Both the position numbers and the translations under genes were made by a program. From assembly GCA_019090405.1 (NCBI GenBank), contig JAHRVZ010000237.1, positions 1 to 9,622 of the forward strand: a DNA stretch of 9,622 nucleotides, read 5' to 3'. Shown in pieces: positions 1 through 5,365 of this stretch. Numbering within the stretch: the first letter of the stretch is position 1; each line of letters opens with the position of its first letter. Below the pieces are notes generated by a model. That model was not told the DNA's origin and did not search any database. It worked only from the letters and a program-made list of their open reading frames with translations. The stretch is from Paracoccaceae bacterium. Its GTDB lineage: Bacteria > Pseudomonadota > Alphaproteobacteria > Rhodobacterales > Rhodobacteraceae.

Positions 1-99
1 CAGATCGACCATTTGAACGGCAAGATGTATTTCGATAATCTAAGCAAGGTTAAGCGGGACATGTTTCTGCGCCGGGCTCGTAAAATGCAGGGCGTCTGA
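1..99 (+). CDS. Peptide deformylase-family protein, C-terminal end (catalytic Glu replaced by Gln)
   Basis: This is the 3' end of a gene that begins before the window; 32 codons and a TGA stop are present. The residues QIDHLNGKMYFDNLSKVKRD line up with the third conserved motif of peptide deformylases, which in E. coli reads HEMDHLVGKLFMDYLSPLK. Active deformylases remove the formyl group from nascent proteins using a metal held by Cys and the two His of HExxH, with the Glu acting as catalyst. Here the first visible codon is CAG, so the Glu position is Gln; the second His is kept. From family knowledge that change should abolish or strongly reduce deformylase activity. I infer a divergent, possibly inactive paralogue, with a normal deformylase elsewhere, perhaps just upstream. 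The gene overlaps fmt by one base (TGATG), which suggests translational coupling. Confidence 0.85.
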   Translation, partial: QIDHLNGKMYFDNLSKVKRDMFLRRARKMQGV

Positions 100-1004
100 T
101 GCGACTGATATTCATGGGAACCCCCGATTTCTCCGTTCCGGTGCTCGACGCGCTGGTCACCGCCGGTCATGACATCGCTGCGGTCTATTGCCAGCCCCCG
201 CGCCCTGCGGGACGTGGCAAAAAAGACCGCCCGTCACCGGTGCAAAAGCGCGCCGAGGTGTTGGGGTTGCCCGTGCGTTATCCCGTTTCTCTTAAATCTG
301 CGGACGCGCAACAAGAATTTGCCGCCTTGAACGCGGATCTGGCTGTTGTGGTGGCTTATGGATTGATCCTGCCACAGGCGGTTTTGGATGCGCCGGTCAA
401 CGGATGCCTGAACATTCACGCCAGTCTGTTGCCACGCTGGCGCGGGGCTGCCCCGATTCATCGCGCGATTATGGCGGGGGACGCGGAAACCGGGGTTTGC
501 ATCATGCAGATGGAGGCCGGATTGGATACGGGGCCGGTGTTGCTGCGCATGGCTACGCCCATCGGGACCGAAGAAATCACCGGGCAGTTGCATGACCGTT
601 TGTCTGAAATGGGCGCGGGATTGATCGTGCAGGCTTTGGCTCAGCTTAGCAGCTATGTTCCTGTGCCGCAGCCCGATGAGGGTGTCACCTATGCCGCCAA
701 GATCGACAAATCCGAGGCGCGGGTGGATTGGAGTCAGCCCGCCACAGAGGTTGACCGCCTGATCCGCGGTCTGTCACCGTTTCCCGGCGCGTGGACTGAA
801 ATGATGGGGCAACGGGTTAAATTATTGGCCTCGACGTTGGCCAAAGGGCTTGGCGATCCGGGAGAGACACTGGACGATACAATGACCGTTGCCTGCGGAA
901 CGGATGCGGTGAAACTGTTACGCTTGCAACGCGCGGGCAAAGGCGCGCAGGATAGCGAAACATTCCTGCGCGGCTGGCCGGTTGCCAAAGGAACGCAGTT
1001 TTAG
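99..1004 (+). CDS. fmt: Methionyl-tRNA formyltransferase
   Basis: The enzyme transfers a formyl group from 10-formyltetrahydrofolate to the amino group of Met on initiator tRNA, in the cytoplasm. The 301-residue product is close to the 315 of E. coli Fmt. It opens with MRLIFMGTPDFSVPVL. The formyltransferase core holds AYGLILP (86-92), NIHASLLPRWRG (105-116) and GLDTGPVLL (141-149). The catalytic triad expected from E. coli (Asn106, His108, Asp144) is present as Asn105, His107 and Asp143. The C-terminal tRNA-binding domain runs from about residue 205, with LSPFPGAW (225-232) and a typical GKGAQDSETFLRG ending. The ATG shares its A with the TGA stop of the deformylase-family gene, the usual def-fmt partnership. 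A purine-rich CAGGG stands a few bases upstream inside that gene. Start and product are both secure. Confidence 0.97.
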   Translation: MRLIFMGTPDFSVPVLDALVTAGHDIAAVYCQPPRPAGRGKKDRPSPVQKRAEVLGLPVRYPVSLKSADAQQEFAALNADLAVVVAYGLILPQAVLDAPVNGCLNIHASLLPRWRGAAPIHRAIMAGDAETGVCIMQMEAGLDTGPVLLRMATPIGTEEITGQLHDRLSEMGAGLIVQALAQLSSYVPVPQPDEGVTYAAKIDKSEARVDWSQPATEVDRLIRGLSPFPGAWTEMMGQRVKLLASTLAKGLGDPGETLDDTMTVACGTDAVKLLRLQRAGKGAQDSETFLRGWPVAKGTQF

Positions 1005-1040
1005 GTTGCGGAAAAGTGGTGCCAACAGAAAGGTTCATCC

Positions 1041-1277
1041 ATGAACGTCTTAGCGTTGATTATCATAGGTGCGGCTGCCGGATTTCTGGCCACACGGCTG
1101 ATGAAGATCGAGGCTGATATTCCCACAACCATGTTTATCGGCATTATCGGCGCTTTGATCGGCGGTCTGGTTCTGCGCGTTCTGATATCGGTAATGGGCT
1201 GGATGGCCGGGTTTGTCGGGGCCGTTCTGGGGGCAGTGTTGATAATCTGGGTCTGGCAAAAATATCTACGTAAATAG
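1041..1277 (+). CDS. GlsB/YeaQ/YmgE-family small membrane protein
   Basis: This 78-residue, very hydrophobic protein resembles the transglycosylase-associated (GlsB/YeaQ/YmgE) family, which is linked to general stress responses but has no proven biochemical activity. Family features seen are the glycine-rich GAAAGFLATRLMK start, the central GIIGALIGG (residues 33-41) and a third glycine-rich membrane stretch near the C terminus. Three membrane segments are likely at about residues 2-18, 30-50 and 53-73, followed by a basic tail ending KYLRK. A purine-rich AGAAAGG at 1027-1033 is the probable ribosome binding site for the ATG. The gene follows fmt by 36 bases with no visible terminator, so co-transcription is plausible. 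Its stop codon lies three bases from the stop of the oppositely oriented rnhA. The family call is firm; the role is not known. Confidence 0.85.
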   Translation: MNVLALIIIGAAAGFLATRLMKIEADIPTTMFIGIIGALIGGLVLRVLISVMGWMAGFVGAVLGAVLIIWVWQKYLRK

Positions 1278-1280
1278 TGC

Positions 1281-1733
1281 CTAACCTTTGAACGGTTTCA
1301 TACCTGCACGCGCCAGTTCATCCGCCTTTTCGTTTTCCGGGTGGCCTGCGTGGCCTTTGACCCATTCCCATGTCACGCTGTGACGCGCCTGAGCGTCCTC
1401 AAGCCGTTTCCAAAGGTCCACGTTTTTCACCGGTTTCTTGGACGCTGTTTTCCAGCCTTTTCGCTTCCAGCCCTGCAGCCAGGTGGTAATACCGTTTTTC
1501 ACATAGGCGCTGTCGGTAATAATGGTCAGTTCGGACGCGCGTTCCAGAGCCTCAAGTGCGTTGATAGCCGCCAATAGCTCCATCCGGTTGTTGGTGGTAT
1601 CCGCTGCACCTCCGCACAGTTCGCGCTCTTTGACGATGGTTTTCCCGTCCATGGCCTGCAACAGAACGCCCCAGCCTCCGGGGCCAGGATTGCCGGAACA
1701 GGCGCCATCGGTGTAGGCAAAAAGATCAGGCAC
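1281..1733 (-). CDS. rnhA: Ribonuclease HI
   Basis: RNase HI cuts the RNA strand of RNA-DNA hybrids, removing R-loops and replication primers. From a GTG start at 1733-1731 the product is 150 residues, near the 155 of E. coli RNase HI. It begins MPDLFAYTDGACSGNPGPGG, the standard N terminus. The four metal-binding acids are present: Asp9 (YTDG), Glu52 (TNNRMEL), Asp74 (ITDSAYV) and Asp138 (ENEKADELA). The mobile-loop His is His128 in VKGHAGHP, and the basic WKRKGWKT handle is at 89-96. An in-frame ATG at 1790 would add 19 unconserved residues lying inside the methyltransferase gene, so I prefer GTG. With GTG the gene overlaps the methyltransferase stop by 8 bases; I see no strong ribosome binding site, which points to coupled translation. 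The stop is three bases from the convergent GlsB-family gene. Confidence 0.95.
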   Translation of the reverse strand: MPDLFAYTDGACSGNPGPGGWGVLLQAMDGKTIVKERELCGGAADTTNNRMELLAAINALEALERASELTIITDSAYVKNGITTWLQGWKRKGWKTASKKPVKNVDLWKRLEDAQARHSVTWEWVKGHAGHPENEKADELARAGMKPFKG

Positions 1734-2319
1734 GCGTGGCAACCGAAATCCAGTCCGAGACTGATCCGTCAAGGCCTGTGCCATGACCAAACACCTGATC
1801 CGTCACCGTAAATCCGGCGGTGTCCAGATGTGCGCACAGGTCGTCTGCGGTGTAATATGTGTAAAACCGTCCTAGCCTGTCGCGGGCTTCACCAGAGCCC
1901 AGTTTCAAGGCGATATAAAATGCACCGTGAGGTTTCAGGGCGGTGTGAATGGCAGATAAATGGCTTGGGAAATCAGCGCGAGGTGCATGCAATAGGCTGA
2001 AATTGGCCCATATTCCATCGTAGATCGCGCTTTCGGTGATCTGCTCAAACGTCGCCTGACGCGCACTAACACCAGGATATTGCTCCGCTACAGCAATCAT
2101 TTCAGTCGATGCATCAACCGCATCTGTGATCAACCCGGCGCGCGCCATAAGATTTGCCGCCTCCCCGGGACCGCAGCCCAGATCAAGCACCCGACCGCCT
2201 GTTGGGCATGCCTGAATAAAGGATTTTAGGCAGGGGTCGCTGACGACAAGTTCGGCGCTTGCCGCAATGTAGTCATCTGTTTGGTCATTATAGACCTGTA
2301 TCGTTTGTTTGTCGCTCAT
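1726..2319 (-). CDS. Class I SAM-dependent methyltransferase, substrate unknown
   Basis: The 197-residue protein has a Rossmann-type methyltransferase fold. Motif I, which binds S-adenosylmethionine, is VLDLGCGPGEA at residues 44-54. The acidic end of strand 2 is AVDAS (67-71), and IWANFSLLHAP (103-113) matches the post-II/motif IV region. The later segment with YTYYTADDLCAHLDTAGF (153-170) resembles small-molecule methyltransferases of the UbiE/tellurite-resistance type. Nothing visible fixes the substrate. The ATG overlaps the stop of the upstream 49-codon ORF by four bases (ATGA), and the end overlaps rnhA by eight, so it is very likely translated as part of an ispH to rnhA operon. The neighbours do not reveal its target; rnhA coupling may be only shared expression. 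Confidence 0.85.
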   Translation of the reverse strand: MSDKQTIQVYNDQTDDYIAASAELVVSDPCLKSFIQACPTGGRVLDLGCGPGEAANLMARAGLITDAVDASTEMIAVAEQYPGVSARQATFEQITESAIYDGIWANFSLLHAPRADFPSHLSAIHTALKPHGAFYIALKLGSGEARDRLGRFYTYYTADDLCAHLDTAGFTVTDQVFGHGTGLDGSVSDWISVATRA

Positions 2320-2465
2320 GCCCGTTCCATCACCATTCGTGCGCCAAGGGTCGCAATCGCGGCACGGTACCTCTGTTCAGGTCCAATGGCCGACGTATAA
2401 AGCATCCTGCCGCCCCGAGCGATCACCACAACCATTGCTGTTAGTAAAAAATGCAGGGGCAGCAA
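2316..2465 (-). CDS. Small ORF, 49 codons, predicted single-pass membrane peptide
   Basis: I do not recognise this protein. The reading frame opens with TTG nine bases after the ispH stop and ends with TGA overlapping the methyltransferase ATG (ATGA). An AAGGA ribosome binding site (plus-strand 2472-2476) stands six bases before the TTG. The first 16 residues (LPLHFLLTAMVVVIA after the start) are hydrophobic enough for a membrane helix or signal anchor. They are followed by Arg17 and Arg20 and a C-terminal part with RYRAAIATLGARMVMERA that could form an amphipathic helix, suggesting an N-out, C-in topology. A shorter version could start at the ATG of codon 11 (2435-2433), but that start lacks an obvious binding site. 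The frame exactly fills the ispH-methyltransferase gap, which favours a real gene over chance. Function is unknown. Confidence 0.6.
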   Translation of the reverse strand: MLPLHFLLTAMVVVIARGGRMLYTSAIGPEQRYRAAIATLGARMVMERA

Positions 2466-2471
2466 TGCTTT

Positions 2472-2476
2472 TCCTT
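2472..2476 (-). promoter_or_regulatory. Ribosome binding site AAGGA for the 49-codon ORF
   Basis: On the minus strand AAGGA overlaps the TAA stop of ispH and lies six bases before a TTG codon. It is the main reason for choosing TTG rather than the internal ATG as the start of the small ORF, and it would allow ribosomes finishing ispH to re-initiate. Confidence 0.55.
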
Positions 2477-3425
2477 ACGCTGGTTGCCGCAATGCGCGCG
2501 GTACTTTGAATTCGATGTTTTCGATGGCGGTCTCTACCATTTCGACAGTCACGTCATAGCGATCGCGAAAGGCGTCAACAACTTCGTTAATCAACACTTC
2601 GGGGGCAGAGGCACCGGCCGTAATTCCAATGCCGGAAATGCCGTCCAATGCACGCCAGTCTATGTCGACTGCGCGCTGCACCAATTGGGCATAACTGCAT
2701 CCCGCGCGCGCACCGACCTCGACAAGCCGCCGCGAGTTGGATGAATTGGGGGCACCAACCACCAGCATGGCATCGGCTTTGGTGGCCATTGCCTTAACTG
2801 CCTGTTGCCGGTTGGTGGTGGCATAACAGATGTCTTCTTTATGCGGGCCGACAATGGCAGGAAACCGAGCCGCCAAGGCAGCAACGATATCCTTGGTGTC
2901 GTCCACGCTTAGGGTGGTTTGGGTGACATAGGCAAGTTGGCCGGGGTCGCGCACGACCAGTTGTTCTACTTCATCGGCAGTTTCGACAAGCAATACATCG
3001 CCATCTGGCAATTGACCCATCGTGCCGATGGTTTCGGGATGGCCCTGATGGCCGATCATGACCATTTGCAACCCGTTAACCGCATGGCGCGATGCTTCGA
3101 TATGGACTTTGCTGACCAATGGGCAGGTCGCATCAACATAGATCATTTCACGTTTTGCAGCTTCGGCAGGGACCGATTTGGGCACGCCATGGGCGGAAAA
3201 AACCACTGGCCGGTCATCTGGGCAATCTTCAAGTTCTTCAACAAATACGGCCCCCTTGGCACGCAACCCGTCAACGACAAATTTGTTGTGGACGATTTCG
3301 TGGCGTACATAGACAGGAGCCCCCCATTTCTCGAGCGCCAATTCGACGATCTTGATGGCCCGGTCTACGCCAGCGCAAAACCCGCGTGGGGCGGCAAGGT
3401 AAACGGTCAGGGGTGGATTGGGCAT
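2475..3425 (-). CDS. ispH: 4-hydroxy-3-methylbut-2-enyl diphosphate reductase
   Basis: IspH (LytB) carries out the last step of the MEP isoprenoid pathway, reducing HMBPP to isopentenyl and dimethylallyl diphosphate with a [4Fe-4S] cluster in the cytoplasm. The product is 316 residues, the normal length. The three cluster cysteines are Cys17 (APRGFCAGV), Cys101 (DATCPLV) and Cys200 (EDICYATTNRQ). The diphosphate-binding residues are His46 (EIVHNKFVV), His79 (FSAHGVP), His129 with Glu131 (GHPETIG), the TQTTLS segment around Thr171, and SSNS at 228-231. An AAGGAG ribosome binding site (plus-strand 3433-3438) precedes the ATG by seven bases. It heads the likely operon running to rnhA. Upstream lie about 140 bases after the NYN-gene hairpin, where its promoter should be. 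Confidence 0.97.
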   Translation of the reverse strand: MPNPPLTVYLAAPRGFCAGVDRAIKIVELALEKWGAPVYVRHEIVHNKFVVDGLRAKGAVFVEELEDCPDDRPVVFSAHGVPKSVPAEAAKREMIYVDATCPLVSKVHIEASRHAVNGLQMVMIGHQGHPETIGTMGQLPDGDVLLVETADEVEQLVVRDPGQLAYVTQTTLSVDDTKDIVAALAARFPAIVGPHKEDICYATTNRQQAVKAMATKADAMLVVGAPNSSNSRRLVEVGARAGCSYAQLVQRAVDIDWRALDGISGIGITAGASAPEVLINEVVDAFRDRYDVTVEMVETAIENIEFKVPRALRQPA

Positions 3426-3445
3426 TGGTGAACTCCTTACCCGAT

Positions 3446-3495
3446 CAGAGGTACGTCACCATGGGGTGATGGTCCAGAGGACTTGTACGGTCATC
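3446..3495. repeat. Imperfect direct repeat and small hairpin in the ispH leader
   Basis: Two related blocks lie 20-70 bases upstream of the ispH ATG. On the plus strand they are CAGAGGTACGTCACC (3446-3460) and CAGAGG followed by a nine-base stretch containing GTAC and ending GGTCATC (3475-3495). Each contains CAGAGG, GTAC and GTCAYC, but with different spacing. Overlapping the first is a five-base-pair hairpin, TCACC (3456-3460) with GGTGA (3465-3469). The position would suit a regulator-binding site or leader structure, but the match is short and may be chance. No clear sigma-70 promoter was found nearby. Confidence 0.25.
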
Positions 3496-3568
3496 AATGC
3501 GAGACGCGCAAAACAACATCATTTTCTGAATAAAGCCGACATTCCGATGTAGGCAAGACCGGAACTGG

Positions 3569-3598
3569 AATACGGGTACAGTTTCCTGCACCCGTATT
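3569..3598 (-). terminator. Strong hairpin after the NYN gene, probable terminator
   Basis: In the minus-strand transcript AATACGGGTGCAG pairs with CTGTACCCGTATT to give a 13-base-pair stem with one G-U pair, closed by a GAAA tetraloop of the stable GNRA class. The stem starts three bases after the NYN stop codon. No run of T follows on the minus strand, so it may be an atypical terminator or a 3'-end stabilising structure. It separates the NYN gene from ispH. Confidence 0.65.
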
Positions 3599-3601
3599 TC
3601 G

Positions 3602-4177
3602 TTAGTTAGCCGCGGCGTAGCTGGCTGGGGCTGGCTCAACCGGCATCTCACGAGGAGGGCGACCTATGACATCCTTAAGCTCTTCCAGCTCAATGAAATT
3701 GTCGGCCTGACGGCGCAAGTCGTCCGAGATCATTGGCGGTTGGCTGCGGATGGTCGAGACCACCGAAACGCGCACACCTTGTCGCTGTAGGCTGGCAACC
3801 AGCGGCCGGAAATCCCCATCTCCGGAAAACAGCACAATATGATCCACCCGCGGTGCCAGTTCCATTGCATCAACAGCCAGTTCGATATCCATGTTACCCT
3901 TGACCTTCCGACGCCCCATGCTGTCGGTGTATTCTTTGGCCGGTTTGGTCACCATGGTGAATCCATTGTAGTTCAACCAGTCAACCAAGGGTCTGATGGG
4001 CGAATACTCGTCATTTTCCAGAAGCGCCGTGTAATAAAACGCTCGCAACATCTTGCCTCGACGCATGAATTCCTGACGCAGCAATTTGTAGTCTATATCA
4101 AACCCAAGTGCTTTGGCTGCGGCATACAGATTCGAGCCGTCGATGAACAGCGCAAGCCGTTCGTCTTTGTAAAACAT
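3602..4177 (-). CDS. NYN-domain (LabA/DUF88-like) protein, predicted PIN-like nuclease
   Basis: The 191-residue protein belongs to the NYN/LabA-DUF88 family, whose PIN-like fold is expected to bind metal and cut RNA; most members have no proven target. The acidic residues of the fold are present: Asp13 and Asn16 in ALFIDGSNLY (9-18), Asp97 and Asp103 in KGNMDIELAVDAM (93-105), and Asp120 and Asp122 in LFSGDGDFRPLV (116-127). After SQPPMISDDLRRQADNFIEL (145-164) the tail is Pro- and Ala-rich and probably disordered. The ATG at 4177 is preferred over a TTG five codons earlier because AAGGA (plus-strand 4184-4188) stands six bases before it and would lie inside the longer frame. It is divergent from folK across a repeat-bearing region and ends three bases before a strong hairpin, so it is probably a single-gene transcript. 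Confidence 0.9.
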   Translation of the reverse strand: MFYKDERLALFIDGSNLYAAAKALGFDIDYKLLRQEFMRRGKMLRAFYYTALLENDEYSPIRPLVDWLNYNGFTMVTKPAKEYTDSMGRRKVKGNMDIELAVDAMELAPRVDHIVLFSGDGDFRPLVASLQRQGVRVSVVSTIRSQPPMISDDLRRQADNFIELEELKDVIGRPPREMPVEPAPASYAAAN

Positions 4178-4197
4178 AATATGTCCTTCCAATAGTA

Positions 4198-4255
4198 TGT
4201 TTCGCCGTGTTGTGTGAGTGGTGGAAATGTGTGAGTGGCTTAAATGAGCGAAACA
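4198..4255. repeat. Nested direct and inverted repeats between the NYN gene and folK
   Basis: Two identical 11-base direct repeats TGTGTGAGTGG lie at 4211-4221 and 4228-4238, 17 bases apart start to start. They are flanked by an eight-base inverted repeat, TGTTTCGC (4198-4205) and GCGAAACA (4248-4255), whose outer sides are also AT-rich and similar. The left arm sits about 20 bases upstream of the NYN start. The right arm falls in the spacer of the best candidate folK promoter. The arrangement suits an operator controlling both divergent genes, but no named regulator site is recognised. Confidence 0.45.
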
Positions 4256-4268
4256 ATATTGCTAAAAT
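4240..4268 (+). promoter_or_regulatory. Candidate sigma-70 promoter for folK
   Basis: TTAAAT (4240-4245) and TAAAAT (4263-4268) are separated by 17 bases. The -10 matches TATAAT at five of six positions; the -35 matches at only three. Transcription would start near 4275, giving a leader of about 45 bases before the folK ATG. The AT-rich setting between two genes supports it, but the -35 is weak. Confidence 0.35.
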
Positions 4269-4321
4269 AGGTTAATTTGGGCCTTTCGCAAGGGATAACA
4301 AATGCGGAGTACAGGACAACA

Positions 4322-4891
4322 ATGACCGATAATCGGTCAACCGCCCTTATCGCCATGGGCAGTAACCTGCCATCCAGCGTTGGCGATTCGGCGCAAACGC
4401 TTGGGCAGGCTATACAATCACTGAGTGACAGCGGCATGTTGATTGCTGCGATCAGTCGCTTTTTTCGGACACCTTTCTTTCCATCAAAAGTTGCTCCGGA
4501 TTTTGTGAATGCTGCAATTTTGGTCACTTCGAATCAAAAACCGGCAGGACTCTTGGCTGATCTGCATCGGATTGAACTGGAATTTGGCCGCTTGCGCGTC
4601 CAACGGTGGGGGTCGCGAACGCTGGATCTGGATTTGCTGGCTGTCGGTCAGACCGTGTTGCCAGATACCTCAACGCAACACCATTGGATGAATATGTCGT
4701 CTGCTGTGCAGCGACACCAGGCTCCTGACCAACTGATACTTCCGCATCCACGCCTGCAGGATCGGGCTTTTGTATTGGTGCCGTTGTCAGATATTGCGCC
4801 AGACTGGATACATCCGGTGCTTTGTAAATCAGTGACTGAGATGTGTTCCGATCTACCTGCAGAGGATGTTGCAGCGGTTCAACCTGTTTGA
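4322..4891 (+). CDS. folK: 2-amino-4-hydroxy-6-hydroxymethyldihydropteridine pyrophosphokinase
   Basis: FolK (HPPK) transfers pyrophosphate from ATP to hydroxymethyl-dihydropterin, feeding dihydropteroate synthase in folate synthesis. The 189-residue product opens with STALIAMGSNL (6-16). FVNAAI is at 61-66. RWGSRTLDLDLL (95-106) carries Asp102 and Asp104, matching the Mg-binding Asp95 and Asp97 of E. coli. LPHPRLQDRAFVLVPLSDI (140-158) is the other conserved block. It is longer than E. coli FolK (159) because of an extra stretch at about 112-137 and a longer tail. I chose the ATG at 4322, with AGGA at 4313-4316 five bases upstream, over an in-frame TTG at 4277 that would add 15 unconserved residues. 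No folB or folP is adjacent in the window. It precedes rpoZ by 92 bases and may have its own promoter. Confidence 0.93.
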   Translation: MTDNRSTALIAMGSNLPSSVGDSAQTLGQAIQSLSDSGMLIAAISRFFRTPFFPSKVAPDFVNAAILVTSNQKPAGLLADLHRIELEFGRLRVQRWGSRTLDLDLLAVGQTVLPDTSTQHHWMNMSSAVQRHQAPDQLILPHPRLQDRAFVLVPLSDIAPDWIHPVLCKSVTEMCSDLPAEDVAAVQPV

Positions 4892-4915
4892 GACAGGCCA
4901 AACCCGATTCAGAGC

Positions 4916-4944
4916 TTGTCAAGCGATAGATTCGGCACTAGATA
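4916..4944 (+). promoter_or_regulatory. Candidate rpoZ promoter with a GANTC site in the spacer
   Basis: TTGTCA (4916-4921, five of six to the -35 consensus) is followed after 17 bases by TAGATA (4939-4944, three of six to the -10). Transcription would begin about 4951, roughly 33 bases before the rpoZ ATG. A GATTC lies in the spacer at 4929-4933 and another just upstream at 4906-4910; GANTC is the CcrM methylation site of alphaproteobacteria. The -10 match is weak, so this is a candidate only. Confidence 0.4.
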
Positions 4945-4983
4945 CCACCGTTCTGGACGACATTTCTATATTTGGAGAGCCAC

Positions 4984-5337
4984 ATGGCCCGCGTGACGGT
5001 AGAAGACTGCGTTGATAAAGTGCCTAACCGCTTTGAATTGGTAATGCTTGCGGCCCATCGGGCACGCGAAATTGCCTCTGGTGCCCCGATCACAGTTGAG
5101 CGGGACAATGACAAAAATCCGGTCGTATCCCTGCGTGAAATCGCTGAAGAGACCCAACGCGCTGATGAACTGCGCGAGCGTCTGATCGAAGGCAACCAGA
5201 CTCAGATCGAAGTCGACGAGCCGGAAGAGGACCAAATGGCCCTTTTGATGGGCGCTGAAACCGACAAACCGGCCGAGGACGATATGTCCGAAGAAAAACT
5301 GTTGCGGGCACTGATGGAGGCCCAGGGGCAGGGCTAA
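4984..5337 (+). CDS. rpoZ: DNA-directed RNA polymerase omega subunit
   Basis: Omega helps assemble and hold the beta-prime subunit of RNA polymerase and, in E. coli, forms part of a ppGpp-binding site. The product is 117 residues, longer than the 91 of E. coli but usual for alphaproteobacteria. The conserved N-terminal half starts MARVTVEDCVDKVPNRFELV and includes MLAAHRAREIASG (21-33), followed by the NPVVSLREIAEE segment. The C-terminal half is acidic, rich in Glu and Asp, and ends in a likely helix (SEEKLLRALMEAQ). The ATG at 4984 is supported by GGAG at 4974-4977, six bases upstream; a TTG four codons earlier is less likely because it coincides with that site. The rsh gene follows after 28 bases, the same rpoZ-spoT pairing seen in E. 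coli. Confidence 0.96.
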   Translation: MARVTVEDCVDKVPNRFELVMLAAHRAREIASGAPITVERDNDKNPVVSLREIAEETQRADELRERLIEGNQTQIEVDEPEEDQMALLMGAETDKPAEDDMSEEKLLRALMEAQGQG

Positions 5338-5365
5338 CCTGCCGCCGCCTTGAGGTGCGGACCTG

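Noticed and set aside
2919..3431. Long plus-strand open frame (170 codons) opposite ispH
   Set aside because: It lies wholly antisense to ispH, whose cluster cysteines and substrate residues are all intact, and its translation shows no recognisable motif.
3522..3556. Possible ispH promoter on the minus strand (TTGCCT, spacer 17-18, TTATTC/TATTCA)
   Set aside because: Both hexamers match poorly, so no promoter is claimed.
4883..4897. Hairpin CCTGT-TTGAG-ACAGG over the folK stop codon
   Set aside because: The stem is only five base pairs with no T run, too weak to call a terminator.
4524..4922. Minus-strand open frame (132 codons) opposite folK
   Set aside because: Antisense to the conserved FolK core, with no recognisable domain and no promoter.
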